Positions 1 through 8,310 of a DNA stretch of 39,167 nt are shown in pieces; positions within the stretch are counted from its first letter, which is position 1; every line of letters starts with the position of its first letter. The translations under genes were made by a program, and so were the position numbers. Location of the stretch: assembly GCA_031398055.1 (NCBI GenBank), contig JANNMS010000114.1:1-39167 (forward strand). Reading direction: 5' to 3'. The notes under the pieces are model-generated. The model had not been told where the DNA came from and searched no databases. It saw only the letters and a list, made by a program, of their open reading frames with translations. This stretch comes from M3007 sp031398055 (GTDB lineage Bacteria; Bacteroidota; Bacteroidia; Chitinophagales; Saprospiraceae).

Positions 1-617
1 AATAATAATTCTGCTATAACCGAATATAATTTAATGGGCGTGACTTCTGGTAGTGCCTTGGAACATTTTTTTGTATACGAAAACACAGCCCTGCAAACTT
101 TGAACGCGCCAGCGGATGTCAATATCACCACCATGACCGGGACTTTTCAATTGCGTTCGAATCCTGCCTTGGCAATTTTCACCGGACTTTCCGGGCTGGT
201 TCATATTGATGGGAGTTTTGAGTTTGACAATACACAAGTTGCTGCCATGCCCAGTTTTCCATTGTTGGATTATATTGGTGGCAACTTGCAAATTCAGGAC
301 AATCCCTATCCGACAAGTCTTGCTATGCCAAATTTAGCAACTGGAATGTTCGTTGGGTACAGCATTTTTTTAAATAATAATTCTGCTATAACCGAATACA
401 ATTTGATGGGTGTGACTTCTGGCAGCGACTTGGAGCATTTTTTTGTATATGAAAACACAGCCCTGCAAACATTGAACGCACCAGCGGATGCCAATATCTA
501 TACGATGACCGGGAGTTTTCAATTGCGCTCGAATCCTGCATTGGCAATTTTCACCGGACTTTCTGGACTGGTTCATGTTGTTGGGAGTTTTCAGTTTGAT
601 AATACACAAATTGCCAG
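1..617 (+). repeat. Tandem 372-bp coding repeat
   Basis: Bases 1 to about 245 recur at 373 to about 617 with only scattered substitutions, an offset of exactly 372 bp (124 codons). After the shared FDNTQ codons the two copies diverge, the second running into the C-terminal cap of the repeat domain. The high nucleotide identity points to a recent in-frame duplication. More copies may lie upstream of the window. Confidence 0.9.
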
Positions 618-2418
618 CCTCGCTAATCTAAATTCTTTGGCAACCGTCGGCGGCTCCGTCACCGTCCAAAGCAACCCCAACCTCTCCACCTGCTCCCTCG
701 AACCCATCTGCTACCGGGTGGCGGTGAACAACCAAGCGGTGCTGCCTTTTCAGATATATGGGAATGCGGCGGGGTGCTTGCCACCGAATATCACGGGGTG
801 TGGAGCACTCGGGCCACTGCGTTTTTTCAGCAAAGACGGCGATGCCTACGGAAATAGCCTAATCTATCACTATGGTGGCGCGCCGTACCCAACAACATAT
901 ACTTATGGAAACCCGCCCGTCACCGTCCCAACTACACCAGCCAGCAAATGGAAAGTAAATCCAAACGATTGCGACGATAACAATGCAGCCGTCAAACCAC
1001 CGAACCTTATTCCCAATGAATCAATAAGTGGAGCCAATCTCGGCATCGACAACGACTGCGATGGGTTAATTGATGAAGATATTCGGGTAACAAAAACGAT
1101 AACAAATGCGGTGGGATGCACCGCAACTGGAAAGATTGTTCTCACTGTTTCAGGAGGCGTGAAATTTAATGGGAATGTTGTTGAAGGTGATGTTCTTGGC
1201 CATTCGACCACTCCCCACTATCATTATGAATGGAGCAATGGCGTAACCGGAAAGGATAATTTGAACTTGCTTCCGGGTTTGTATACCGTGACCATCACCG
1301 ATAACAATGGCAGATTGCAGGTGCCGCCCAATACCACCTCGTTTTTGACAAAGATTATCGAATACGAAGTGGGGTATTCTGGACCAACTGGCTTGACCCT
1401 CAACAATTCGGTTTTGGTTCATCCATGCCCCGGCCTCGCAAGTGGTTCGATTGATATTTCGCCGGTCAGCAGCAGCGGAAATACTTCGTTTACTTACAAT
1501 TGGAGTCCCGGCGGCGAAACAACGGAGGATATTTCCAACAAATTAGCAGGGACTTACAAAGTGACCGTGACGGACGGAGTTTGTCAGGCCAAAAAAACTT
1601 TCAAATTGATAGCACCGTCAGTCATGCAAATCACCCTCGCCGCTAAAAATCCACTTTGTCCAACGACGGCCACCGGAGAAATCAAGGCCACCGTGAGCGG
1701 GGGAAGTGGCGACAAAACATATTTGTGGAGTCCGGGTGGAGAGACCACCCAAGAAATTACTGGCCTGCTTGCTAACTATTCAGGGACGGTAACTGCCTCA
1801 GATTCAAAAGGTTGCATGGTTTCGATGCCGACTCCTGCGCTTTCAGACCCGACCCCAGTCGTGCTGTCCCACACCACTTCACCGCTGCCACCACCAAGCA
1901 CAAAATTCAAAGTCGTGCTTTCGGCCAGCGGCGGAACACATTATGCCAATGGTTTGACGCACCGATATTGCCGGGTCAACGCAGCAGGAAATTGCAATTT
2001 TTCGCAGGCTTTCACCTACTCGAATTTACTGTTCGAATCTACCCATTATTTCAAAGCAAGGGATAAAAACGACTGTCAAACGGATGAATATTTAGTAATG
2101 CCGCCGCTGAAACCATCCTCCGACCGCACCACCACTGCCTTCCATTTCGATTCAAAAATGAAACTCCACCAAAATCGCCCGAACCCATTTTCCGACGAGA
2201 CTACCCTCGGTTTTTATCTCCCTTCGGAAATGCGGGCGACCGTCTCGGTTTTTGATGCGACGGGCGCACTGCTTTTCCAAAAATCGGAAATCTTCCCCGC
2301 CGGAGAAAACTCGGTTTTGTTGGATGCCTCGGATTTGGGCGCGAGCCGCGTGCTGATTTGCCGCCTCGAAACGGCAAGCGGTGTGGCCGTGCGGCAGATG
2401 CTTCGCATGGAAAAATAG
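1..2418 (+). CDS. T9SS-secreted adhesin-like protein with L-domain repeats, MopE-type motif and SprB repeats (5' end outside window)
   Basis: The reading frame is open from base 1 and the first internal ATG (34) lies inside a repeat unit, so the true start is upstream of the window. The visible 805 residues contain: about 1-235, two near-identical 124-residue repeats of leucine-rich, receptor L-domain-like character (FDNTQ, LRSNPAL, GGNLQIQDNP); about 319-360, a MopE-type calcium-binding-like motif (NDCDDNNAAV ... DNDCDGLIDED); about 362-617, three SprB-type repeats (YNWSPGGETTEDI, YLWSPGGETTQEI); and about 720-805, a type A T9SS sorting domain beginning NRPNPF and ending QMLRMEK. The protein should be exported by Sec, moved across the outer membrane by T9SS and attached to or released from the surface. 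SprB repeats are known from gliding adhesins, but the binding partner here is unknown. A strong terminator follows the stop. Confidence 0.9.
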   Translation, partial: NNNSAITEYNLMGVTSGSALEHFFVYENTALQTLNAPADVNITTMTGTFQLRSNPALAIFTGLSGLVHIDGSFEFDNTQVAAMPSFPLLDYIGGNLQIQDNPYPTSLAMPNLATGMFVGYSIFLNNNSAITEYNLMGVTSGSDLEHFFVYENTALQTLNAPADANIYTMTGSFQLRSNPALAIFTGLSGLVHVVGSFQFDNTQIASLANLNSLATVGGSVTVQSNPNLSTCSLEPICYRVAVNNQAVLPFQIYGNAAGCLPPNITGCGALGPLRFFSKDGDAYGNSLIYHYGGAPYPTTYTYGNPPVTVPTTPASKWKVNPNDCDDNNAAVKPPNLIPNESISGANLGIDNDCDGLIDEDIRVTKTITNAVGCTATGKIVLTVSGGVKFNGNVVEGDVLGHSTTPHYHYEWSNGVTGKDNLNLLPGLYTVTITDNNGRLQVPPNTTSFLTKIIEYEVGYSGPTGLTLNNSVLVHPCPGLASGSIDISPVSSSGNTSFTYNWSPGGETTEDISNKLAGTYKVTVTDGVCQAKKTFKLIAPSVMQITLAAKNPLCPTTATGEIKATVSGGSGDKTYLWSPGGETTQEITGLLANYSGTVTASDSKGCMVSMPTPALSDPTPVVLSHTTSPLPPPSTKFKVVLSASGGTHYANGLTHRYCRVNAAGNCNFSQAFTYSNLLFESTHYFKARDKNDCQTDEYLVMPPLKPSSDRTTTAFHFDSKMKLHQNRPNPFSDETTLGFYLPSEMRATVSVFDATGALLFQKSEIFPAGENSVLLDASDLGASRVLICRLETASGVAVRQMLRMEK

Positions 2419-2443
2419 CAGGTCGAATTTTCTAAAAAACCAA

Positions 2444-2483
2444 AAACGCCCAGTCGGATGAAACTCCGGCTGGGCGTTTTTTT
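2444..2483 (+). terminator. Intrinsic terminator after the SprB-repeat gene
   Basis: A 12-bp stem pairs 2446-2457 with 2466-2477 (ACGCCCAG / CTGGGCGT core, one G-T wobble). It closes a short loop and is followed by a run of seven T. It lies 28 bases after the stop codon. Confidence 0.85.
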
Positions 2484-2566
2484 GCCCGGCCACATTTTTA
2501 TTTTTCCCATTCGGTATCAATTTTGGTGCATTTCGCCTGCCCCTCGTCACCAAAATACTTTGAGAA

Positions 2567-3469
2567 ATGGCACGGGCAACGCGGTTTTTCTTTTTCATTT
2601 TTTCAATTTCCCACCTCTTTTCCTGCACCCAATATTTGTACAAACCGGGCATCAACCTGCCCGCCGTCCGCGAAAAAAACGACTTCAACGTGCGCGGAAA
2701 CGTCGGTTTGTCGTCGTCAAATGCAGGTGCTGCGGTTGCCGCTGATTTTGCAAAAACGGAAAAACTGGCCTTTCAAGCCGCCGCCAATTTTTCGCTCGGC
2801 GGATTTTTCAACCAAAAATATCTGGAAAAAACCGAACAACTTTCCGGCAGCGGTGCCAACCTCGAAGCAGGCATCGGCTTTTTTAAAAACATGAAAAACG
2901 ACAATTTTGAGCAAGAAAACATCACTTTGATGGGTTTTGCTGGCGGCGGTTTGGGATTTTTTCAAACCAAATTTGCCCCACAAATTGGTCTCGCAAAAAC
3001 TCAAAACACGATGCGCGCGGTTTTTGGACAAACTTGGGTGCAGCCTGTCGCCATTTTGCGAAGCCGGTTTTTTGAAATTGGTTTGGGTTGCCGCGTCGGT
3101 TGGTTGCAATTTTTCGGTGGCAGTTTTTCGGGCAACGATTTGTATTTTTTGCGGGAATACCAGTTTTTGAAAAACCAAAACGGCATGGTCGCGCTCGAAC
3201 CGTCGCTTTGTTTTCGGGCAGGTTTTGGAAAATACAAAATCAACCTGCAGGCAAACGCGACTTCCGTGCCGCAAGAAATTTCTTCCAATTCATTGATTTC
3301 CGCTGGCGTGCAGTATTTTTTTGAAAAAAAAGGGAAAACGGCGCGACCAACTTTGCCAATTTCTGAAAAATACTTTCGGCCAGTCAAATTTCACCAAGTG
3401 AAAAATCCGCCGCCCCCGCTCCCGGTTTTTTCCCAGAAAAAGCAATTTTGGTGTAAAAAAATCAAGTGA
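2567..3469 (+). CDS. Hypothetical lipoprotein, possibly an outer-membrane beta-barrel
   Basis: This 300-residue protein begins with a hydrophobic Phe/Ile-rich signal segment ending in a lipobox-like LFSC at residues 16-19, so it is probably a lipoprotein. The mature part is rich in alternating aromatic and glycine residues (FAGGGLGFFQTKF, FEIGLGCRVGW), in the style of Bacteroidota outer-membrane barrels. The C-terminal 50 residues are basic and proline-rich. I do not recognise a named family. The ATG at 2567 was chosen because it starts the signal peptide directly. The stop is 127 bases before the next gene start and no terminator is visible between them, so the two may be co-transcribed. The gene has the A/T-run style of its neighbours. 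Confidence 0.7.
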   Translation: MARATRFFFFIFSISHLFSCTQYLYKPGINLPAVREKNDFNVRGNVGLSSSNAGAAVAADFAKTEKLAFQAAANFSLGGFFNQKYLEKTEQLSGSGANLEAGIGFFKNMKNDNFEQENITLMGFAGGGLGFFQTKFAPQIGLAKTQNTMRAVFGQTWVQPVAILRSRFFEIGLGCRVGWLQFFGGSFSGNDLYFLREYQFLKNQNGMVALEPSLCFRAGFGKYKINLQANATSVPQEISSNSLISAGVQYFFEKKGKTARPTLPISEKYFRPVKFHQVKNPPPPLPVFSQKKQFWCKKIK

Positions 3470-3490
3470 ATTGGTTGTGCAGCGAGGTCG

Positions 3491-3533
3491 TTGGGATTTT
3501 AAAAAAAATAAATTTGTGGTCGGTGTAGTTTTG
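3491..3533 (+). promoter_or_regulatory. Candidate promoter(s) upstream of the DUF4261 gene
   Basis: Two matches to the Bacteroidota -7 consensus TANNTTTG are present: TAAATTTG at 3509-3516 and TAGTTTTG at 3526-3533. A TTG at 3491-3493 could serve as a -33 element for the first, but the 15-base spacing is short for the consensus. Either would give a leader of roughly 60-80 bases before the ATG at 3597. Confidence 0.3.
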
Positions 3534-3596
3534 ACCTTGAATTTCAAAACAACCTTGTTCGACTCCGTTTTTAATAAATTTGAATACTTTCCAAAA

Positions 3597-4436
3597 ATGT
3601 TTTTTTCAAAAATCGATTTTTCCAGCCGCCTGATTTTGGTGGCTTTTTCCCTTTTAATTTCCCTAAAAAATCACGCTCAAACCTCGCCCGACCAGCAAAT
3701 CGTCACCGGCATGGTTTTGAAAAATGACTCCGAACCGTTGAACTCGGCCTTGTTTTTTGCCAAATTGAAAGTGGAGTGGGGCATCGCCGTGGATTCGTTT
3801 TCCGAAAAAGAGCGCACCATCGTTTTCGCCATCGATTCGGCCATCGTGATGATGGCTTCGATGGATTACGCAGTGCCGATGTTGGAATGGGCGGCCCCCG
3901 CAGGCATCAGTTGGTTGTGGAAAACGGCGAAAACCGATGTCCAGGCGCACCGCTCGCAAATCGTGATTTCAGTGGCTGGGAAACATGGCCGCTCCGTCAA
4001 ATTGTACCAAGATTTTACCAAAATCGCCGCCGCCGTGCTCGAAACAACGGCATCGTCGGGCGTTTTTATGCCCAACCAATACTTGCTTTTGCCGCGTGGA
4101 TTTTATGTTGAATCGGTCAAAAAACTGCGGTCGGGCGACCTGCCAGTTTATTTGTGGACGTATTTTGGGATGACACAGGAAAACGGTCTGGCCAGTTGTT
4201 ATTCGTGGGGCCTTTCCGAATTTGGGATGAAAGAAATGGAAATCAACGACACGCCGCGCTCGATTCAAGAAGCCCACGCTATTTTTTTCGATGCCGTCGA
4301 GCAGGTTTTGCACCTGAATTTGCGCCTGAAAACAGGCGATAAAATTACCATCCAAAACGACGAATCCGTGGCCGTGCAGCTTTCAAAAGGGGTGCTTTTG
4401 GACGAGGTGGAGACGGTGAAAATTTTGTTGAAATAA
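3597..4436 (+). CDS. DUF4261 domain protein with an N-terminal signal peptide
   Basis: I placed the start at the ATG at 3597. It gives a clear signal peptide (basic SKIDFSSR, hydrophobic LILVAFSLLISL, then NHAQ) and a 279-residue precursor. The frame is open further upstream to 3471, but that stretch contains promoter-like DNA. Mature residues match the layout of DUF4261: GIAVDSF, an IDSAIVMMASMDYAVPM segment, WLWKTAK, AHRSQIVISV, LPVYLWTYFGM and a GLSEFGMKEMEI block near the C-terminus. The biochemical role of DUF4261 is not known. Members I know are usually cytoplasmic, so an exported copy is unusual. It sits between a lipoprotein gene and a T9SS gene. The family call is fairly firm; a function is not. 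Confidence 0.75.
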   Translation: MFFSKIDFSSRLILVAFSLLISLKNHAQTSPDQQIVTGMVLKNDSEPLNSALFFAKLKVEWGIAVDSFSEKERTIVFAIDSAIVMMASMDYAVPMLEWAAPAGISWLWKTAKTDVQAHRSQIVISVAGKHGRSVKLYQDFTKIAAAVLETTASSGVFMPNQYLLLPRGFYVESVKKLRSGDLPVYLWTYFGMTQENGLASCYSWGLSEFGMKEMEINDTPRSIQEAHAIFFDAVEQVLHLNLRLKTGDKITIQNDESVAVQLSKGVLLDEVETVKILLK

Positions 4437-4468
4437 GAAAACCACCACCAGTTTTTTCTTGATAAACG

Positions 4469-4510
4469 AGGGAAATTGTTCCGCCGTGGCGGAACAGTTT
4501 CCCTTTATTT
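4469..4510 (+). terminator. Intrinsic terminator after the DUF4261 gene
   Basis: A long stem pairs 4469-4483 with 4490-4504 (AGGGAAATTGTTCCG against CGGAACAGTTTCCCT, one wobble). The loop is CCGTGG and a T-rich tract follows. It separates this gene from the downstream T9SS gene. Confidence 0.85.
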
Positions 4511-4552
4511 TTGGGGTGAAAAAATTACAATTCATCATCAAATTATTTTCCC

Positions 4553-7500
4553 TTGAAAAATTTCAACACCCGTTTTGACTTTATTTTTTCCCTGTTTTTT
4601 GTCCAATTTCTGGGTTGGCCTGGCCTTTTTGGGCAAATCAGTGGGACGGTGGACATCAAAATTGATACGATTGCCCGGCCAAATTGGAGCGATTTCAATG
4701 CTTTTTTAAAACAGGGAAACCTGCTTTTTGGGTTTTCAAAAAGTTCTGGCAACGCATTTTCCAGCAGCGACGATGGCAAGAACTGGTCGCTTTTCAAAAC
4801 TGGCCTCCGCGATTTTGTGGCGACCGACAGTTTTGTTTTTTTTCAAAAAAATGATTTTACGATTTGGAAAACCGATTTGCAGGGCGTGAACGACAGCCTT
4901 GGAAAAGCCACTTGGAACCAGCAAATTGGTTCACCCGATCCAGGCTATATTTATTTCTGGCACCACGAAGTTTCTCCGTTTAAAAATCAAGGTAAAAATG
5001 TGGTTTCAGATTTCGTGCATTCCGAACTTTTGAAAACCAATTACATGAGTCCACCGACGGGAGTTGGCATTTATAGCCGTATTTTGAAATTGAGCAACGA
5101 TTCAGGGAAATCCTTTTTTACGTTTTCGTTGGTCGACGCGAATTCAACCCAATCCACCAACCAGCCCAGTTATTTTGTCCGGGGCGACTCGATGCTGCTT
5201 TTTGACCTCGGAAAATTGTACAAAATTCCAATTGCCCAATTTTCAAACGGCCCGTTTTGGGTCCAAATTCTAGAAATTGGCACATTTTCGGCCTGGCAAC
5301 CGCAACTCACTTGGGCAAAAAACTGCCTGACAATTTGGGAAAACCCCGGCCGCATTGCCCAATATTATGACGACGATTTTGGCCCCATCCGCTCCCGCTC
5401 GTTCGACGATGGCAAAACTTGGCAACGCGACACGCTGCCGCTCGAATTTGCCCGCGCCCAAATACAAATGATTGATACTATCACTTTTCTGGCTTGTCCG
5501 ACAGGGCTTTTCCGTTCGACCAATTTTCGGGCGGACAGTTTTGAACGGATTTTCGACGGCATCCAGAACGAGGCGGGTGTTTCTGTTTTCAACCCATTTT
5601 TTGACGGACAAAATATTTACGCCAACTCGGCGGCAGGCGCGGTTTTGCATTCGCCCGACAGCGGAAAAAATTGGGAAGCATTTCAACAAAGCAATGGCAA
5701 TCCGACGTATTCTAAATATTTTGAAATGGATGGAACGCCGAACTTGGTTTACGGCAATGCTTTTTGGAAATGGTCGGAGGACAGTTCGGCGTGGCTGCCG
5801 CGGGTCGGTTGGATTCCGTCCGCCCGAAAAATCCTGCGTTTTGCTGGGCAACTTTGGGCACCGTCCGAGACGGTTGTTTACCGTTCGGGCGACGAGGGGC
5901 GGACGTGGCAGCCGAGTTTTAAAATGCCCGGCACAGTCACCGACCTGTTTTTGAACCAGCAAAATTTGTACGCTGCGAATGGCGGAAACCTTTATGTTTC
6001 AACGGATTCCGGCAAAATTTGGACATCGCTCCCGCTGAATTCGGCTTCCGGGCAAGGCATCCAGTTCCCGGTTTTTTGGGGCGACACGCTGTTTTATTTT
6101 GATTGGGCGGGGCCAAATATTTTCGGCATTTTCCGAAGCACCGACAGCGGCGCGACTGCCCAATTCGTTTTTTCGACCGGCGAGCAGGTGGCCAATTTGC
6201 TTGCCGCGCCCGGCCACCAATTGTTTGTTTTGATGAAAAACGGGGCGGTTTTTCGCTCCACCGACGGTGGCGAATCGTGGTCGCAGACCGGCCAGCAACT
6301 TTTTCCGACGGCCAACCCGCCCGGTTTTTCATCGTTTTTTGCCGACTCGCTGCTTTGCATTTGGAAATGGAACAAGCCCATTTTTTCAAAAAGTCAAGGC
6401 GCGGAATGGGTCGAAATCAATTACGAAAACTGCAACAGCATCCCGTTTGTCTCCGGAGATTGGATTTATCAAGGTTTTGAACGGTTCAAAATTTCGGAAA
6501 TCCGCGATTCCGTTTCCGCATTTTCCGGGCGCACCGGCACGCTCGCAGGGCGGGTGATTATTGATGAAATTGCCGATTGCCAAACCGGTGCGACCGCCTC
6601 GCCATTTCCCGAAAAAATAATTGAAATCACGCCGGGTCCGCGTTTTGTGCAGACCGATTTGGATGGAAATTTTAGCATTTTACTGCCCGCTGGAAATTAT
6701 GAAATGAAAACCAACGGACGACGCCACCACCTCGTTTGCCCGGACACGTTGGTTCAAAATATCACGGTCAAACCAGATTCGACGACCACGCAACTGATAG
6801 ATTTTCAACCGATTGCGGGTATTTTGGACGGCTCGGTTTTGCTTTCGGCCTCGACCCCGGCGCGCCCCGGTTTTCTGGTTCGATACCAAATTTTGGTCAA
6901 AAACGAAGGCACGGAAACTTTGCCCGACGGCTTGGTTTCGCTGAAATTCCCGGCGGCAAATTTGGTTTTTGAAAATGCCGAAACCGCACCGTCCGATATT
7001 TTTTCAAATGAAATCCAGTGGAAAACGCCGCCCATTTTGAAAGGTGAAAAATGGACGTTTTGGGTTGATTTTAAAGTCAATCCGACGACCCAAATTGGCG
7101 CGGCAATCAATTTGGAAGCCACATTTTCGGGTCAATTTTCCGATGTTTTTCCAGCCGATAATTTTTCAAAAATCTCCCAAACCACCAATGGAAGTTTTGA
7201 CCCGAACGACAAAACGGTGCTGCCGGAAGGCAATTTTCAAGCATTCGCCGACCAAAAATTCGAGTACCAAATCCGTTTTCAAAACACCGGGAACGACACC
7301 GCTTTTTCGATAAAAGTGGTGGACACGCTCGACCACGACCTCGATATTTTGACTTTGAAAAATTTGTCCAGCAGCCATCCTTTTCGGATGCAACTCGCTG
7401 AAAACCACATCGTTACCTGGTTTTTTGAAAATATTTTGCTGCCCGACAGCACGACCGACGAACGGGCATCGCACGGATTTTTGCGTTTTGAAATCCGGGC

Positions 7501-8221
7501 CAAAAAATCAATTTTGCCCGGCGCGAAACTGGCCAACCGAGCGGCGATTTTCTTCGATTTCAACGCCCCGGTTTTGACAAATTCGGTTTTGAATTGCGCC
7601 GAAAAACCGGTGCAGCGCGACACGGGCGAGTATTTTCAATGCGTCGGTGATTGGATGAATTCGTCGGACGGTGATTTTCAACTCACCCACGATTCGCTCG
7701 TTTTTTTGGGTACTTATTTTACCCCAACTTTGGATGTTGAAAATTATGCGTTTGTCAAAGTCGCGGGCGATTTTTTTGAAAAAGACACGGTTTTGCAGGA
7801 AGGCACGGTGTTTTTTGGAGAAAAAATCACGCCGGCGTGGGACAAAAAATGGATGGATGTTTATTTGTGGGGCAGCAGCACGACCTGCCCAGATTGGTGG
7901 CGTTTTTTCATCCAAGTTGTGCCAGTTGTTTTGAACGAAGGCCCGGAAATGCCGGACGGCTGGCGCGTTTTTCCGAACCCGGCGAGCGATGTTTTGTATA
8001 TTTTGAAAGAAAAAAACTTGCCCGGCGCGGCAGCCAAATTGTTGATTTTCAATTTGTTGGGGCAGCAAGTTTTGGAAAAAACTTTGGCAGAAAATACGTC
8101 CGTCGAAACGATTGATTTGAGGGGTTTGCCGAGCGGCCAGTATTTTTTGAAAATTTCCCGCCCCACAAAAACTGGCGAACAACTATCATTTAAAAAGTTG
8201 ATTGTCAAACATTTAGATTGA
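4553..8221 (+). CDS. Large BNR-repeat protein with DUF7619-like and T9SS sorting domains
   Basis: This is a 1222-residue secreted protein starting at a TTG codon. No in-frame ATG precedes the signal peptide (FIFSLFFVQFLGWPGLFGQ), which argues for the TTG. Residues about 60-580 hold many BNR/Asp-box signatures of the form S-x-D-x-G-x-x-W (DDGKNW, DDGKTW, DSGKNW, DEGRTW, DSGKIW, DGGESW), predicting a beta-propeller. A carboxypeptidase-regulatory-like segment follows near 664-745, then a DUF11-like stretch. Residues about 880-1010 form the SFDPNDK ... FDFNAPVLTNSV block typical of DUF7619 in T9SS cargo. The last 85 residues, from WRVFPNPASDVLYI, are a type A T9SS sorting domain. It is probably a surface or released glycan-binding or degrading protein; the substrate is unknown. 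Its stop lies 72 bases from that of a convergent transporter gene. Confidence 0.88.
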   Translation: MKNFNTRFDFIFSLFFVQFLGWPGLFGQISGTVDIKIDTIARPNWSDFNAFLKQGNLLFGFSKSSGNAFSSSDDGKNWSLFKTGLRDFVATDSFVFFQKNDFTIWKTDLQGVNDSLGKATWNQQIGSPDPGYIYFWHHEVSPFKNQGKNVVSDFVHSELLKTNYMSPPTGVGIYSRILKLSNDSGKSFFTFSLVDANSTQSTNQPSYFVRGDSMLLFDLGKLYKIPIAQFSNGPFWVQILEIGTFSAWQPQLTWAKNCLTIWENPGRIAQYYDDDFGPIRSRSFDDGKTWQRDTLPLEFARAQIQMIDTITFLACPTGLFRSTNFRADSFERIFDGIQNEAGVSVFNPFFDGQNIYANSAAGAVLHSPDSGKNWEAFQQSNGNPTYSKYFEMDGTPNLVYGNAFWKWSEDSSAWLPRVGWIPSARKILRFAGQLWAPSETVVYRSGDEGRTWQPSFKMPGTVTDLFLNQQNLYAANGGNLYVSTDSGKIWTSLPLNSASGQGIQFPVFWGDTLFYFDWAGPNIFGIFRSTDSGATAQFVFSTGEQVANLLAAPGHQLFVLMKNGAVFRSTDGGESWSQTGQQLFPTANPPGFSSFFADSLLCIWKWNKPIFSKSQGAEWVEINYENCNSIPFVSGDWIYQGFERFKISEIRDSVSAFSGRTGTLAGRVIIDEIADCQTGATASPFPEKIIEITPGPRFVQTDLDGNFSILLPAGNYEMKTNGRRHHLVCPDTLVQNITVKPDSTTTQLIDFQPIAGILDGSVLLSASTPARPGFLVRYQILVKNEGTETLPDGLVSLKFPAANLVFENAETAPSDIFSNEIQWKTPPILKGEKWTFWVDFKVNPTTQIGAAINLEATFSGQFSDVFPADNFSKISQTTNGSFDPNDKTVLPEGNFQAFADQKFEYQIRFQNTGNDTAFSIKVVDTLDHDLDILTLKNLSSSHPFRMQLAENHIVTWFFENILLPDSTTDERASHGFLRFEIRAKKSILPGAKLANRAAIFFDFNAPVLTNSVLNCAEKPVQRDTGEYFQCVGDWMNSSDGDFQLTHDSLVFLGTYFTPTLDVENYAFVKVAGDFFEKDTVLQEGTVFFGEKITPAWDKKWMDVYLWGSSTTCPDWWRFFIQVVPVVLNEGPEMPDGWRVFPNPASDVLYILKEKNLPGAAAKLLIFNLLGQQVLEKTLAENTSVETIDLRGLPSGQYFLKISRPTKTGEQLSFKKLIVKHLD

Positions 8222-8237
8222 TTTCTGGTTGTTTTTC

Positions 8238-8310
8238 CACCACAAAGACACATAAGAAAACACAAGTTTTTAAACTAAAATCTTATGTTTTCTTATGTGT
8301 CTTTGTGGTG
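8238..8310. repeat. 25-bp perfect inverted repeat between convergent genes
   Basis: Arms 8238-8262 and 8286-8310 are perfect reverse complements (core ACAAAGACACATAAG), separated by 23 bases. The right arm overlaps the last codons and stop of the minus-strand transporter (stop 8293-8295), so its HHKDT tail is encoded by the repeat. The position between converging genes suggests bidirectional termination. A- and T-rich stretches lie outside both arms. Confidence 0.85.
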
